Source: Thermanaerothrix solaris | Lineage (GTDB): Bacteria > Chloroflexota > Anaerolineae > Anaerolineales > Anaerolineaceae | DNA length: 64,000 nucleotides | Reading direction: 5' to 3' | Assembly (NCBI RefSeq): GCF_032334255.1 | Contig: NZ_JAUHMF010000010.1 | Span: 1 to 64,000, forward strand | In this document: piece after piece, positions 48,180 to 56,855 of the stretch | Layout: each line of letters begins with the position of its first letter | Numbering within the stretch: position 1 is the first letter of the stretch | The notes under the pieces: model-generated | Database searches by the model: none | The model's input: only the letters and a program-made list of their open reading frames with translations | What the model was told of the DNA's origin: nothing | Made by a program: the position numbers and the translations under genes

Positions 48180-48868
48180 CAGGGCAGTTCCTCCTTGAGG
48201 TGATACCAAGAGCAATCGGCGGATTGTCCGGGGAGCCAAATGGCGTTAGGATCAACGGGTTTCCAGCGTTCCTCGCGTTCGTTCCAGAGGCGCACCTCGA
48301 AATGGACGTGAGGGCCGGTGGAGTTGCCGGTGGAGCCGCAGCGTCCGATGGGGGTTCCGGCGGTGACGATATCGCCCGGGGCGACCCAGAGTTCGGAATT
48401 ATGGGCCAGATAGACCTGGACGCCGTTATTTTCGATCACGACGAGGTTGCCGTAGCCGACGCGTGACCAGCCGGCGAAGACGACCTTCCCGCCGTAGGGG
48501 GTATAGACGGGGAGGTCCTCACGGCCGTAGCAGCCGAAGTCGATGCCGGAGTGGACGTAATTGCCTCCTCGGTAGGTGCCGTAGGTATCGGTGAGGTAGC
48601 CGTACTGGGGAGGCAAGATGCAGGCGAACGAGACGGGGCCGGTGTAGCCGTCCTTGGGGATGCTTCCGCCGCTGTAGGGTTCGCCGCTGGTGCCCTCGTG
48701 GTCGGTATAGGTCTCCTGGGGGACATCGTTCAGCCAGGCCTGGTAAGCGCCGCGGGCGGGGTCGGGGATCTGGTTGACGATGCTGGCGGCGGCGGCGGCG
48801 AAGAGGGAGACGTAGCACAGCCATGTAATGAAGGGGAGGGCAATGGCGGCGATGAAGATTTTCTTCAC
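48179..48868 (-). CDS. M23 peptidase (set 2)
   Basis: 229 aa. Signal anchor, then M23 zinc ligands HSGIDFG and GPHVHFEV with the third His in YLAHNSEL. No calcium-type insert, unlike set 1. Wall hydrolase for T4SS or pilus passage. Overlaps the TadB-like gene by four bases. Confidence 0.88.
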   Translation of the reverse strand: MKKIFIAAIALPFITWLCYVSLFAAAAASIVNQIPDPARGAYQAWLNDVPQETYTDHEGTSGEPYSGGSIPKDGYTGPVSFACILPPQYGYLTDTYGTYRGGNYVHSGIDFGCYGREDLPVYTPYGGKVVFAGWSRVGYGNLVVIENNGVQVYLAHNSELWVAPGDIVTAGTPIGRCGSTGNSTGPHVHFEVRLWNEREERWKPVDPNAIWLPGQSADCSWYHLKEELP

Positions 48869-49797
48869 AGCAGTCGTCCCATGCGATCTAGGGGGATTTC
48901 GCCGACGCGTCCGCGGGTGAGGCCGATCGAGGCTTCGAGGGAGAGGCCGTTGCGGATCATGTTCATGGAGAGCAGGTAGCTGGTGACGCTACCGAGGACG
49001 ACGGGGATGAGGAAGACGGGGGATTCGGTCCAGATACGTCCGAACTCAGGGGCGATGAGGTTGATGAAGAGGATGACGCCGGTAGGGACGAGGCCGATAA
49101 AGCGGGCCTGCCAGACGGCGCCGGCGGAGGCGGCGCGGGCGCGGGAGAGGATATCCATGACGGCACCGAGGTTGGTGCGGAGGGTACCGACGAGAGAGGC
49201 GATCTCGATGCGTCCCTCGAACGCGGCGATGAGGGCGGTGCCCATGATGTCGACGCCGGGGCTTTGCCAGCGCTGGGTCCACTGGCGGATGACCTGAGGG
49301 TAATCGTCGACGGGGGCAGCGCGGAGTTGTTGGACGAGGTCGCCGATGACGCGCTGACCGGCCTGGCCGACGGAGCGGGCGGCTTCTTCGAGGGTATCGT
49401 TGAGGGAACGTCCCTGGGAGAGCATAGTTTCGATCAAGCCGAGGGCGCGGAGGATATCGCGTGACTGTGCCATGCGGAAATCCTGGCGTTTTTCGCTCAG
49501 GGAGGACTGGTAGAAGATAAAGCCGACGCCGGCCAGGGTAACGGCGGCGACAGGGGAGATCAAGAGGCCGGCCAGGAAACCGCCCAGGGTCCAGAGGAAA
49601 AGGCCGAGGAGGAGTTGGGAAGGTTTGAGGTTGGTGCCGGTTTGGAGGGCCCAGGTTTCGAGATCGAAGCGTTTACGGGATGGCGCGGCGATGCCCAATG
49701 CGCGGGCCATTGCTGCGTCGCTGAACGAGCGACGCCACCCCAGAGCGATGGGGATGGTGGCGAGGGCAAGGGCGCCGAGGGCAGCGATTAGGACCAT
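48865..49797 (-). CDS. tadB: TadB/T2SSF-like membrane platform protein
   Basis: 310 aa. Two N-terminal and two C-terminal TM regions around a cytoplasmic helical domain (RMAQSRDILRALGLIETMLSQGRSLNDTLEEAARSVG...), the GspF/TadB fold. Partner of TadA in pilus assembly. AAGGAG upstream. A single F-type gene is seen here (Tad systems usually have TadB and TadC). Confidence 0.8.
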   Translation of the reverse strand: MVLIAALGALALATIPIALGWRRSFSDAAMARALGIAAPSRKRFDLETWALQTGTNLKPSQLLLGLFLWTLGGFLAGLLISPVAAVTLAGVGFIFYQSSLSEKRQDFRMAQSRDILRALGLIETMLSQGRSLNDTLEEAARSVGQAGQRVIGDLVQQLRAAPVDDYPQVIRQWTQRWQSPGVDIMGTALIAAFEGRIEIASLVGTLRTNLGAVMDILSRARAASAGAVWQARFIGLVPTGVILFINLIAPEFGRIWTESPVFLIPVVLGSVTSYLLSMNMIRNGLSLEASIGLTRGRVGEIPLDRMGRLL

Positions 49798-49813
49798 GGC
49801 AAGACTCCTTGGA

Positions 49814-50260
49814 TTAGGGTTTGAACAGGGAAGCGATTTCGGCGGCACCGCCCTGGTAGAGCCAGACGACGAGGTAAACGCCTAAGACGGCCAGGGCGAC
49901 GGTGATGAGGGAAGAGTAGCCGATGTCGTCCCAGGCCCACTGGACGGGTTTGAACGAAGAGGGTTCAGGGGTCCGTGGAGGTGGTTCTGGAACGGGGGGA
50001 GGCGAAGGGGGTTGAGGGGATGATTGGGGTTTGTAGTAAGTGTACTGGCGGGCAGCGCGCAGGTAGCGCAGGCGGCGGATGAGCCATTGTTCCGGGGGCA
50101 AGCGATCCGGGCCGACGCGCATGAGGGCGATGGCCATGCCCAGGATCAGGAAGAGGATGCCGACGGTGAGGCGGGCGAAGAACGGCAGAGGGATGAACAG
50201 GGCGATCAAGGCGAGGACGGCACCGAAGCCGAGCCAGAAGGCGTCACGACCGAGAAACAT
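49814..50260 (-). CDS. PrgI/VirB3-like protein (set 2)
   Basis: 148 aa. Two close TM helices at the N-terminus, then RVGPDRLPPEQWLIRRLRYLRAARQYTYY, the hallmark of the PrgI family, a Pro-rich linker (PQPPSPPPVPEPPPR) and an extra C-terminal TM. Confidence 0.75.
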   Translation of the reverse strand: MFLGRDAFWLGFGAVLALIALFIPLPFFARLTVGILFLILGMAIALMRVGPDRLPPEQWLIRRLRYLRAARQYTYYKPQSSPQPPSPPPVPEPPPRTPEPSSFKPVQWAWDDIGYSSLITVALAVLGVYLVVWLYQGGAAEIASLFKP

Positions 50261-50282
50261 GCTGGACCTCCGTTGGGGTGGG

Positions 50283-50558
50283 TCAAGGGGCTTGGAAGGG
50301 AGGGGGTGGGGTATTTTGGTAGAGGAGGGTACCGAGTTGAGGCAAGACGAGGAAGACGATGAGGACGAGGATGATGAGGCCGATGGCACCGAGGATGGCG
50401 GTTTTGGTCGCGCCGCCGGCACCGATGGCGGTTCCTGCGGTACCCTGGAGGACGTAGTAGAGGCCGCCGAGGAGGGCGACGACGATAATCAGGCCGACCA
50501 GGAAACCCCAGGCTTGGGTGGCCAATTCGATGATTTTGGTCATAACGGGTTGGAACAT
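50283..50558 (-). CDS. VirB2-like two-TM subunit (set 2)
   Basis: 91 aa with TM helices at ~17-37 and ~55-75, Ala/Gly-rich, a short polar loop (AGTAIGAGGATKTA) and a Pro tail. Same place relative to PrgI/VirB4 as in set 1. Confidence 0.6.
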   Translation of the reverse strand: MFQPVMTKIIELATQAWGFLVGLIIVVALLGGLYYVLQGTAGTAIGAGGATKTAILGAIGLIILVLIVFLVLPQLGTLLYQNTPPPPFQAP

Positions 50559-50584
50559 TTGTCAGATACCTCCGATGGATGAGA

Positions 50585-51079
50585 TTAGCAGGCACCGAGA
50601 GAGGCCTGGATGAGGGGGACGATGATGGTGAGCAAGAGGGCGGCGGCGACGATTTCGGCGATTTCGAGCACGGCGGAAGCGACGCCGCTGCTTCCGCCGG
50701 CGGCGCTCATGACGATGGCGGTAAAGACGGCCTTGAGCATGCGCACGGCACCGATGGCGACGAACAGTTGTAGCGCGAGGGTTGTGGCGTCGGCGAAGAA
50801 AGCGCTTTGTGAGCAAGCGGGGAAGGTGTCGGCGTAGGCCTGGAGGATCCCGCGGACGAGGTGGGGGACGAGGTAGAAGGCGAAGATGGCGAGGAGGAAG
50901 ATGGAGAGGCCGGTGCCGAGGGCTTGGGCGAGGGGGTACGAAGCGCCGATGGCGGTGCTGGCGGTAGCCTTGAGGGCATTGGCCATGAGGAGCAGGGTGG
51001 TGGTAACGGCGATGGCCAAGGCCAGGAGTTGCCACACGTTTTGGAGGATACGGATGAGCAAGCCGCCGAGTTCGGTCAT
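50585..51079 (-). CDS. 164-aa four-TM protein
   Basis: Four TM helices. The N-terminus and the IGASYPLAQALGTGLSIFLLAIFAFYLVP region look like the two-TM subunit; this may be a duplicated VirB2-type protein. Its ATG overlaps the stop of the helicase gene. Confidence 0.55.
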   Translation of the reverse strand: MTELGGLLIRILQNVWQLLALAIAVTTTLLLMANALKATASTAIGASYPLAQALGTGLSIFLLAIFAFYLVPHLVRGILQAYADTFPACSQSAFFADATTLALQLFVAIGAVRMLKAVFTAIVMSAAGGSSGVASAVLEIAEIVAAALLLTIIVPLIQASLGAC

Positions 51080-51945
51080 TAGATAAGAATCTCGTCGTTC
51101 TTGTCTTCGTCGACAGGGGTTGCGATACCGCTGGTGGTATCGAGTTTAGCGATGGTAAAGCGTCCACCCCAGAAGAGGAGAGGAATAGCGCGCAAAGGGG
51201 CCGTGCGGTCTTTGAGGACGTAAGCGGTGAGGCGGGCGCAGCATTGGCAGGGAAGGGAGTGCTTGCGTTGGAGGTAGATGATGCGGTCGGGTTCGTAGGC
51301 AACGCGCTCGTCGCCGAGGAGGAGGCTGAGGTCGGGGTGGAATTCAGAGTCGGTGGGGGTGAAAGCGTTTGAGCGCACGGCGGCGGCGGCGATGACGGCC
51401 CAGCCGGTTTCGCGGGCGAGTTCGCGGAGGGCAGCGGCGGCCTCGCCGGAGCGGATATCCTCGCGCACCAGGCCGGTAGCGTTGAGGACGGGGATGCGCT
51501 GGAGGTAATCGATGGCGAGGAAGGCCGGTTGGCCCGGGGTAAAGGCGTGGTCCTCGATCAGGGTTTGGCGGATGGCGCGCACGGTATCCTGGTTATCGTG
51601 GGCCTGGATGAGGGTAACGCGGGTACGTGGGGCGAGGACGTTGAGGAATTTTTCCTCTTCGTATTCGGCCCCCCAATGATGAGGTCCCCAACAGATGGCC
51701 CTGGCCTGGTTGACGAGGCGGTAGAAGAGTTCATCGGGGGTGTGTTCGTAGCAGATGAGGGCGGCGGGGATGTTGCGATAGGCGGCTTCGGCGGCCATTT
51801 GGAGCAGCCAAGAGGTTTTGCCGGTACCCGGAGCCGCGGCGAGCAGGGTCAGCCCCCCACCCCAGAAAGCGAGGTCGAAGTGGGAAAAGAAAGGCGAGTA
51901 CGGGTCGTTCCAGGTGCGTTCGAGGAGATCGAGGTCGATGGGCAT
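51079..51945 (-). CDS. DnaB-like helicase core without N-terminal domain
   Basis: 288 aa from the ATG with GGAG upstream. RecA-fold with Walker A APGTGKTSW (~40), LICYEHTPDELFYRLV (DnaB H1a-like), FLAIDYLQRIP (H2) and LLGDERVAYEPDRIIYL. The DnaB Gln of motif H3 is replaced in VIAAAAVRSN, and the primase-binding N-terminal domain is absent. Could load or move DNA during transfer, or be the replicative helicase paired with the primase. Confidence 0.75.
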   Translation of the reverse strand: MPIDLDLLERTWNDPYSPFFSHFDLAFWGGGLTLLAAAPGTGKTSWLLQMAAEAAYRNIPAALICYEHTPDELFYRLVNQARAICWGPHHWGAEYEEEKFLNVLAPRTRVTLIQAHDNQDTVRAIRQTLIEDHAFTPGQPAFLAIDYLQRIPVLNATGLVREDIRSGEAAAALRELARETGWAVIAAAAVRSNAFTPTDSEFHPDLSLLLGDERVAYEPDRIIYLQRKHSLPCQCCARLTAYVLKDRTAPLRAIPLLFWGGRFTIAKLDTTSGIATPVDEDKNDEILI

Positions 51946-51978
51946 GCTATCTCCGGGCCTAACGAATGTTGAGGTCAT

Positions 51979-51990
51979 ACAAGATTATAG
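51979..51990 (-). promoter_or_regulatory. Possible promoter -10
   Basis: TATAAT on the minus strand shortly before the helicase gene; no convincing -35 box. Confidence 0.35.
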
Positions 51991-52021
51991 TGAAATCCCC
52001 CTTGGATTTCCCATTTAGTGG

Positions 52022-52492
52022 TTATAACAGCAGTTGAGCGGCGATCATGAAGGCGATCAAGAGAGGGATGGGGTCGGCGGAGAGTTTTTGGCGTCGGTAG
52101 GCCAGGAGACGCTGGAGTTCGAGGATGGCGAGGGCGACGAGGGGGACGGGCCAGGGGAAGGCGAAGGTTGTCATGACCAGGCCGAGGAACTCATTCTCGT
52201 CGAGGAGACCTTGTGTGGTAGCGCTGGCGGCGATGGTGACCGGCAGGCTGAGCGGATAAAGTTGGAAGAGGCGGTAGATGGCGGGGTAGCGAATCCAGCC
52301 CTGGCCGAGGGTCAGGGCGGCGAGGGTGAAAGCGGGGATGGTGATCGGGGCGCGTTCCGGGGTTTCGATCAGGGAAAGCCAAAAGAGCCCGGCGAGCAAA
52401 GCGGGGGTAGTGAGGTATTTTGTTCGGGGTGGGCTAATGGCGAGGAGCCACAGCCAGATGGGGGCGATGATGGGGGCAATGGTCGCGGTCAT
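52022..52492 (-). CDS. 156-aa membrane protein
   Basis: About five TM helices, no charged motifs. Overlaps the TrbL-like gene by four bases. Function unknown; probably T4SS or pilus related by position. Confidence 0.55.
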   Translation of the reverse strand: MTATIAPIIAPIWLWLLAISPPRTKYLTTPALLAGLFWLSLIETPERAPITIPAFTLAALTLGQGWIRYPAIYRLFQLYPLSLPVTIAASATTQGLLDENEFLGLVMTTFAFPWPVPLVALAILELQRLLAYRRQKLSADPIPLLIAFMIAAQLLL

Positions 52493-54156
52493 ACCTCGCT
52501 GAGGGGTGGTGGTGGGGGGTTATGGAGGTGATAGGGAGGGGCCTCCGGGGGTTCGTCTTGCTGTGGGAGGTAGAAAATGGGATAGAGGGGATGATCTTTG
52601 GGGATGGAGCGGATGACCTCCTCGACGGGGGTAGTGGAGGAGGTTAAGAAGAGATCCTGGAAGTGGTAGGGATATTCGCGGACGCCCTCGAGGAAGGCCT
52701 TGACGGTATGGTTTTGCTGGGCGTGTTCGTAGAAGCGGATAAAGTTTTGGGCCAGGGTGGGATGCTGGTTGGGGTCGGGGACACGTTCGAGAAGGCCGGC
52801 GAGGGCCTCCTCGCCGCCGCGTTCGAGTTTGAACTGGGCGGCGATATTGCGGGCATACTGCCGGATAGGGGAAAGGGATTGTGGAGGATGAGGGAATGAA
52901 GACGGGGGGATACCGGTGAGTTGGCCGAGGGCGGTGGTGATGAGTTGCTGGCGCTGCCAGCCGGTGGGGTAAGGTGGAAGGGGAGAGGGAGTTGAAGCGG
53001 TGGTGGCCGCGGCAGTGGTGGAGGCCGAGGTAGTTGAAGCGGCGAACGAAGTGGTAGTTGAGGCAGTTGAAGCGGTGGTTGTGGTAGCGGCCAAGCCTGC
53101 GGCGGAGCCGCCGGTGAGGGCGGTAGCGGCGATGACGCCGGCGGCCTTGAGCGTACGGGCGGCGCCGGTAGCGACGCTGCCCCAGGTGAACTTGCCGATC
53201 AAGCCGGCGGCGGAGAGCATAACGCTGGCAGCACCGAGCATGAAGATGGTGCGCACGAGACCGCCGAAGATGCCGCCGCCCAGGCCTTGGGGGAGGATGG
53301 TAACGGCGCGGATGACGAGGATACCCAGGAGAGGGAGGAGCAAGATGAGGGCGGTGGTTTTGATCAAGGTGCTGCGCACCCAGCGCAGTTGGGGGATGCA
53401 AGCGATGATGCTGACGATGGGGCCGATGGCGGAGACGATGTAGAGGATGACGAAGGCGGAGAGGAAGCCGACGAGGAAGGCGGCGAAGGCGATCATGGCG
53501 GCGACGGCCAGGCCGAAGCCGATGACGACGGCGAAGAGGCCGTTAGAGAGGCTGTTACCGAAAGTGGTCCAGAAGTCGCCGGAGAATGCGGAAGCGACGT
53601 CGGTGGTGAGGGCCTGGATGCCGAAGGTACCGACGGCCCAGTAGATGAAGCGGTGGATGAGGTTGGCGGTAGGTCCGATGAGGAGGGCGAAGGCGATGGC
53701 GGTGAGGTAATCCATGCCGACGGCGGCGATGGAGTCGTCCTCGCCGCCGAGGCGGTTCCACTGGTAGATAACCAGGCGGAGCACGAAGAAGAGGGGTGCG
53801 ACGGCGGCGGCGATGGGGAAATACTTTTTGGCGATGTCGGTGTAATCGACGAGGATGGCGTTTTCGCCGCTGACGGACTGGAGGAGTTGCTGACCGCGGG
53901 CGAGTTCGGCGGTGATGGCGGACTGGGATTTTTCGAGTTGTTTGGCGATAGAGCGCTCGACGGCAGAGGAGAGGGTTGACGAGTCGAAGAGGAAGCGGTT
54001 GGTGACGGTGACCTGAGAGGGGGGTGGATTAGGGGCGGGAGTAGTGGCGGGGGTAGGGGCTTGTGGGGTGGGCGCTTGGGCGAAAGCGCGCCCACCCTTG
54101 GGGAGGAGGATCATGGCGAAGAGGACGAGGGCGGCGATCAGGAATTTTCTGGGCAT
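52489..54156 (-). CDS. TrbL/VirB6-like polytopic protein (set 2)
   Basis: About 555 aa. Signal peptide (LIAALVLFAMILLPKGGRAFAQ), Pro/Ala/Thr stalk, ~6-7 TM helices in residues 110-350, then a low-complexity Ala/Thr/Ser segment (residues ~355-390) and a cytoplasmic helical tail. Equivalent of set 1 gene 33320-34834. Confidence 0.75.
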   Translation of the reverse strand: MPRKFLIAALVLFAMILLPKGGRAFAQAPTPQAPTPATTPAPNPPPSQVTVTNRFLFDSSTLSSAVERSIAKQLEKSQSAITAELARGQQLLQSVSGENAILVDYTDIAKKYFPIAAAVAPLFFVLRLVIYQWNRLGGEDDSIAAVGMDYLTAIAFALLIGPTANLIHRFIYWAVGTFGIQALTTDVASAFSGDFWTTFGNSLSNGLFAVVIGFGLAVAAMIAFAAFLVGFLSAFVILYIVSAIGPIVSIIACIPQLRWVRSTLIKTTALILLLPLLGILVIRAVTILPQGLGGGIFGGLVRTIFMLGAASVMLSAAGLIGKFTWGSVATGAARTLKAAGVIAATALTGGSAAGLAATTTTASTASTTTSFAASTTSASTTAAATTASTPSPLPPYPTGWQRQQLITTALGQLTGIPPSSFPHPPQSLSPIRQYARNIAAQFKLERGGEEALAGLLERVPDPNQHPTLAQNFIRFYEHAQQNHTVKAFLEGVREYPYHFQDLFLTSSTTPVEEVIRSIPKDHPLYPIFYLPQQDEPPEAPPYHLHNPPPPPLSEV

Positions 54157-54163
54157 AAATCTA

Positions 54164-55096
54164 TTATAGGTCGGTTTGACGTGCATTGCCGGATTTGTGG
54201 CGCAAGGTGGTGAAGGCGTTCAGTTGAGGGTTGAGTTCCTTATCCAGGTAGCAGAGGTGGGTAAATGCGCAGGACTGGCACGCAGAGCGTCCCTGGGCGG
54301 CGCGGAGAGGGGGATAGGGGCCGTTGCGGGCCAAGAGGGCGAAGTCGGCGATCCAGGAGCGGAAAGTTTCGGTTGACAGGGCCATGAGGGGCGAGGACAC
54401 CTGTCCGGTGGTTGGGTTGAAGACGTAGGCGTGGGTTTGTTGTTTTTTGAGGAAAAGGGGGCGGACGGCCTCCTCGAGGAGGGAATGGCGGATGGGTTCG
54501 AGTTCGCCTGGGGAGAGGATCAGGGAGAGAACGGATGTTTGGTCGTCGGTGGTCCAGAGCCAGAAGGGGTAGTGGAGCGGGGGGAGGTTGCCGCCGGGTG
54601 AGATCGGGAGGAAGACCTGTTTGAGGTTGGGTGTTTGGGGGAGTTGAGCGTAGTTGAGCCAATCGCGGGACACGATGAGCCAGACGCGGATGTATTCGAT
54701 GAAGTTGTCCCACTTACCGGCGAAGTGGTCGTTGATAGGATTTTGGAGGCCGAAGCGTCGTTCTGGGGGGATGGTGTAGCGGAAGATGGGAAGGGTTTCG
54801 GGTGCGGGGACGGGATGGTTATTCCGTGCGATCTTGACGCTGCTGAAGTAGTGATAAACATCCATTTCGAGGGCGGAGAGTCCCCACTCGGCGAGCCGCT
54901 GTTTGAGTCCTTTTTCGGGGGCCTGGGCGCGGTGGCTGAGGACCTGCCAGGCAGGGTCGAAAGGAGGGGTAGGGACGGCACCGGCGAGGTACCAGTAGGC
55001 GGCGGTAGGGCAAAAGGCGTAGAGGAGGGCAGCCGCCACGGGGTGTGGGCGGTGGTTGGCGTTGTAGGTAACGGCGGTCCACAGATCGGTGATCAT
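54164..55096 (-). CDS. 310-aa unknown with C-terminal Cys cluster
   Basis: ATG overlaps the prepilin-peptidase stop (ATGA). N-terminal hydrophobic patch (VAAALLYAFCPTAAYWYLAGAV), soluble body, and CQSCAFTHLCYL near the end, which resembles the Fe-S cysteine cluster at the end of Cas4/AddB-type nucleases; the nuclease acidic residues are not evident. Function unknown. Confidence 0.5.
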   Translation of the reverse strand: MITDLWTAVTYNANHRPHPVAAALLYAFCPTAAYWYLAGAVPTPPFDPAWQVLSHRAQAPEKGLKQRLAEWGLSALEMDVYHYFSSVKIARNNHPVPAPETLPIFRYTIPPERRFGLQNPINDHFAGKWDNFIEYIRVWLIVSRDWLNYAQLPQTPNLKQVFLPISPGGNLPPLHYPFWLWTTDDQTSVLSLILSPGELEPIRHSLLEEAVRPLFLKKQQTHAYVFNPTTGQVSSPLMALSTETFRSWIADFALLARNGPYPPLRAAQGRSACQSCAFTHLCYLDKELNPQLNAFTTLRHKSGNARQTDL

Positions 55097-55524
55097 AGCA
55101 TCCAGGCGGTGGTGAAGATAGCGATCAAGGCGTAGACGAGGGTTCGCCAGGCTCCGGGGGATGGCGAAGGGGTTTTGGTGACGAAGCGTTGAAGAAGTGT
55201 GGTGGCCGTCATGGTGATTCCGGCGAGGGTGATGGCGAGGAGCGATGGATAGGGAGAGGCGGCGAAGTCGGCGGTGAACCACCAAACGAGGGCGATCCAG
55301 AGTTTAGCGTCGCCTCCGCCCATCCAGCCCATGCGCCAGGCGGTGAGGATGAGGAAGGAGAAGGCGTAGAGGGGCAAGTCGCCCGGGAAGGAGCGGACAA
55401 CGGCGATGACCAAGAGAGGGAGGGTGAACCCGTTTGGCACGCGGCGGAAGCGGAGATCATAGGCGCTGGCAGCGGCCAAGAGGGTGATGAGGATGCTGTT
55501 GGCGATCAGGGTGAACCCGGCCAT
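55093..55524 (-). CDS. A24 prepilin peptidase
   Basis: 143 aa, polytopic. Catalytic Asp residues in AYDLRFRRVPN and GGGDAKLW (the GxGD motif). CpaA/TadV-like size without the methylase domain. Implies that the element or host supplies a type IV-like prepilin. Confidence 0.88.
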   Translation of the reverse strand: MAGFTLIANSILITLLAAASAYDLRFRRVPNGFTLPLLVIAVVRSFPGDLPLYAFSFLILTAWRMGWMGGGDAKLWIALVWWFTADFAASPYPSLLAITLAGITMTATTLLQRFVTKTPSPSPGAWRTLVYALIAIFTTAWML

Positions 55525-56843
55525 CCGATCTGAGCCTGTCCTTCCCGGACGCCCCAATAGATGGTGCCGCCGAAGGCCCATTGGCGACGCCAGACGGGGT
55601 CATCGATGCGGTTGATGTCGTTCATGCGGCGGATGATGAAGTTGCGGTTCCAGATGGCGTCGGGGATACCGTCGCCGTTGAGATCGGCTTTGAGGGCAGC
55701 GGGGGCGTTGATAGATGCGGCAGGGAGTTCACCGCCGAGGGACTTACCGACCCAACCGCTGAAGACCAGATGATCCTCGTAATGGCCGTTATTGTAGCGG
55801 AGGTTGCTGTTGGTTTTGCACTCGTAGACGGGGCGTCCATAGCGGTCGTAGTCTTTGGGGCCGCGGACGCAGGTACGTTCCCAGACCTCCTGGTACTCCT
55901 CGTAGGTAAGGGACCAGCGCAGGCCGTAAGCGGCGGCAGCCTGGCCGACGAAGACGGGCATATCGGACGGGGCCTCGTCGAAGCCCTGGATGGTGCCGGC
56001 CAGAGGGCCTCCGCCGGCGGCGGGGTGGGAGGAATAGGGGAACTTGAAGAGGACGGGCGGAGCGGTGTCGTTGACGAGGGGGAGGGTAAGGACGGGGACG
56101 TGGGGGAGCCAGGCGTAGGCGATGCCGAAGGGGTAGAGGGTCAGGCTGAAGCGGACGTTGCGCCAATCGCCGGGTTTAGGGCTGTCGACCGAGGTACCGC
56201 CGCCGAAGTTGACGTAGGGGCGGAAATCGGTGCCGGTAGCGCTGCTGGCGCAGGAATAGCGGGCGGCGGAGGGCCAATTGACCAGGCTGACGGGATAAGG
56301 ACGCAGGTCGATACAGTTGCCGGGGAAAGCGACGGAAGCGTGGAGTTCGATATCGAAGCAAGTGCTATCGCAGGTCAAGCGTCCGTTGGTGTAGCTGATG
56401 CGGTCGCAGACGGGCTTTTGGTTGTAGGTACTGCTGGTACCCTGACACTCGCCGGGGGTGATGTTGGTAATGCCGCCGTAGAGTTCCTTTCCGGTGCACG
56501 AATCAACGGCGGATGACCATTGATAGCAGAATGTTTCGCCGTCGATTTCCCTGCCGGTAAACGTATAGCTTTTTTCGATGATCCCGCACTGCTGGGAAGA
56601 CGATGAACCGCCGCCGTCGCCGGGGTTAGTCTCGCCGCCCTCGTTGCCGGGGATGCGGATCTCCCCGCCCCCACTGCCCCCCCCGGGCGCACACCCGCCG
56701 GGACAAGTGTCAATGGGAAGAGTGCTATCGCAACCTTTTTCACAATCTGTCGGTGGGGGCTGGGTATCAGCCCAAACCTTGTCGGGGGTTCCCAGAAGCG
56801 CCCCCCCGGCCAGCAAGACGATGGCAATAAGCAAACGGCGCAT
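55506..56843 (-). CDS. Secreted Cys-rich protein, 445 aa
   Basis: GGAGG eight bases upstream. Signal peptide, Gly/Ser-rich spacer with several Cys, a Cys-rich beta region, and near the C-terminus a Ca-binding-type loop DLNGDGIPDAIWN. Overlaps the prepilin peptidase by 19 bases. Possibly a minor pilin or tip adhesin processed by it; inference only. Confidence 0.65.
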   Translation of the reverse strand: MRRLLIAIVLLAGGALLGTPDKVWADTQPPPTDCEKGCDSTLPIDTCPGGCAPGGGSGGGEIRIPGNEGGETNPGDGGGSSSSQQCGIIEKSYTFTGREIDGETFCYQWSSAVDSCTGKELYGGITNITPGECQGTSSTYNQKPVCDRISYTNGRLTCDSTCFDIELHASVAFPGNCIDLRPYPVSLVNWPSAARYSCASSATGTDFRPYVNFGGGTSVDSPKPGDWRNVRFSLTLYPFGIAYAWLPHVPVLTLPLVNDTAPPVLFKFPYSSHPAAGGGPLAGTIQGFDEAPSDMPVFVGQAAAAYGLRWSLTYEEYQEVWERTCVRGPKDYDRYGRPVYECKTNSNLRYNNGHYEDHLVFSGWVGKSLGGELPAASINAPAALKADLNGDGIPDAIWNRNFIIRRMNDINRIDDPVWRRQWAFGGTIYWGVREGQAQIGWPGSP

Positions 56844-56855
56844 GGCAGGCACCTC

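Noticed and set aside
54164..55096. Cas4-like nuclease based on the CQSCAFTHLC cluster.
   Set aside because: The acidic RecB-type active site and the first cysteine of the Fe-S set are not evident; left as unknown.
52034..55135. Several long Glu/Gly/Asp-rich plus-strand frames opposite the set 2 genes.
   Set aside because: Antisense shadows of membrane-protein genes; low-complexity acidic composition and no start signals.
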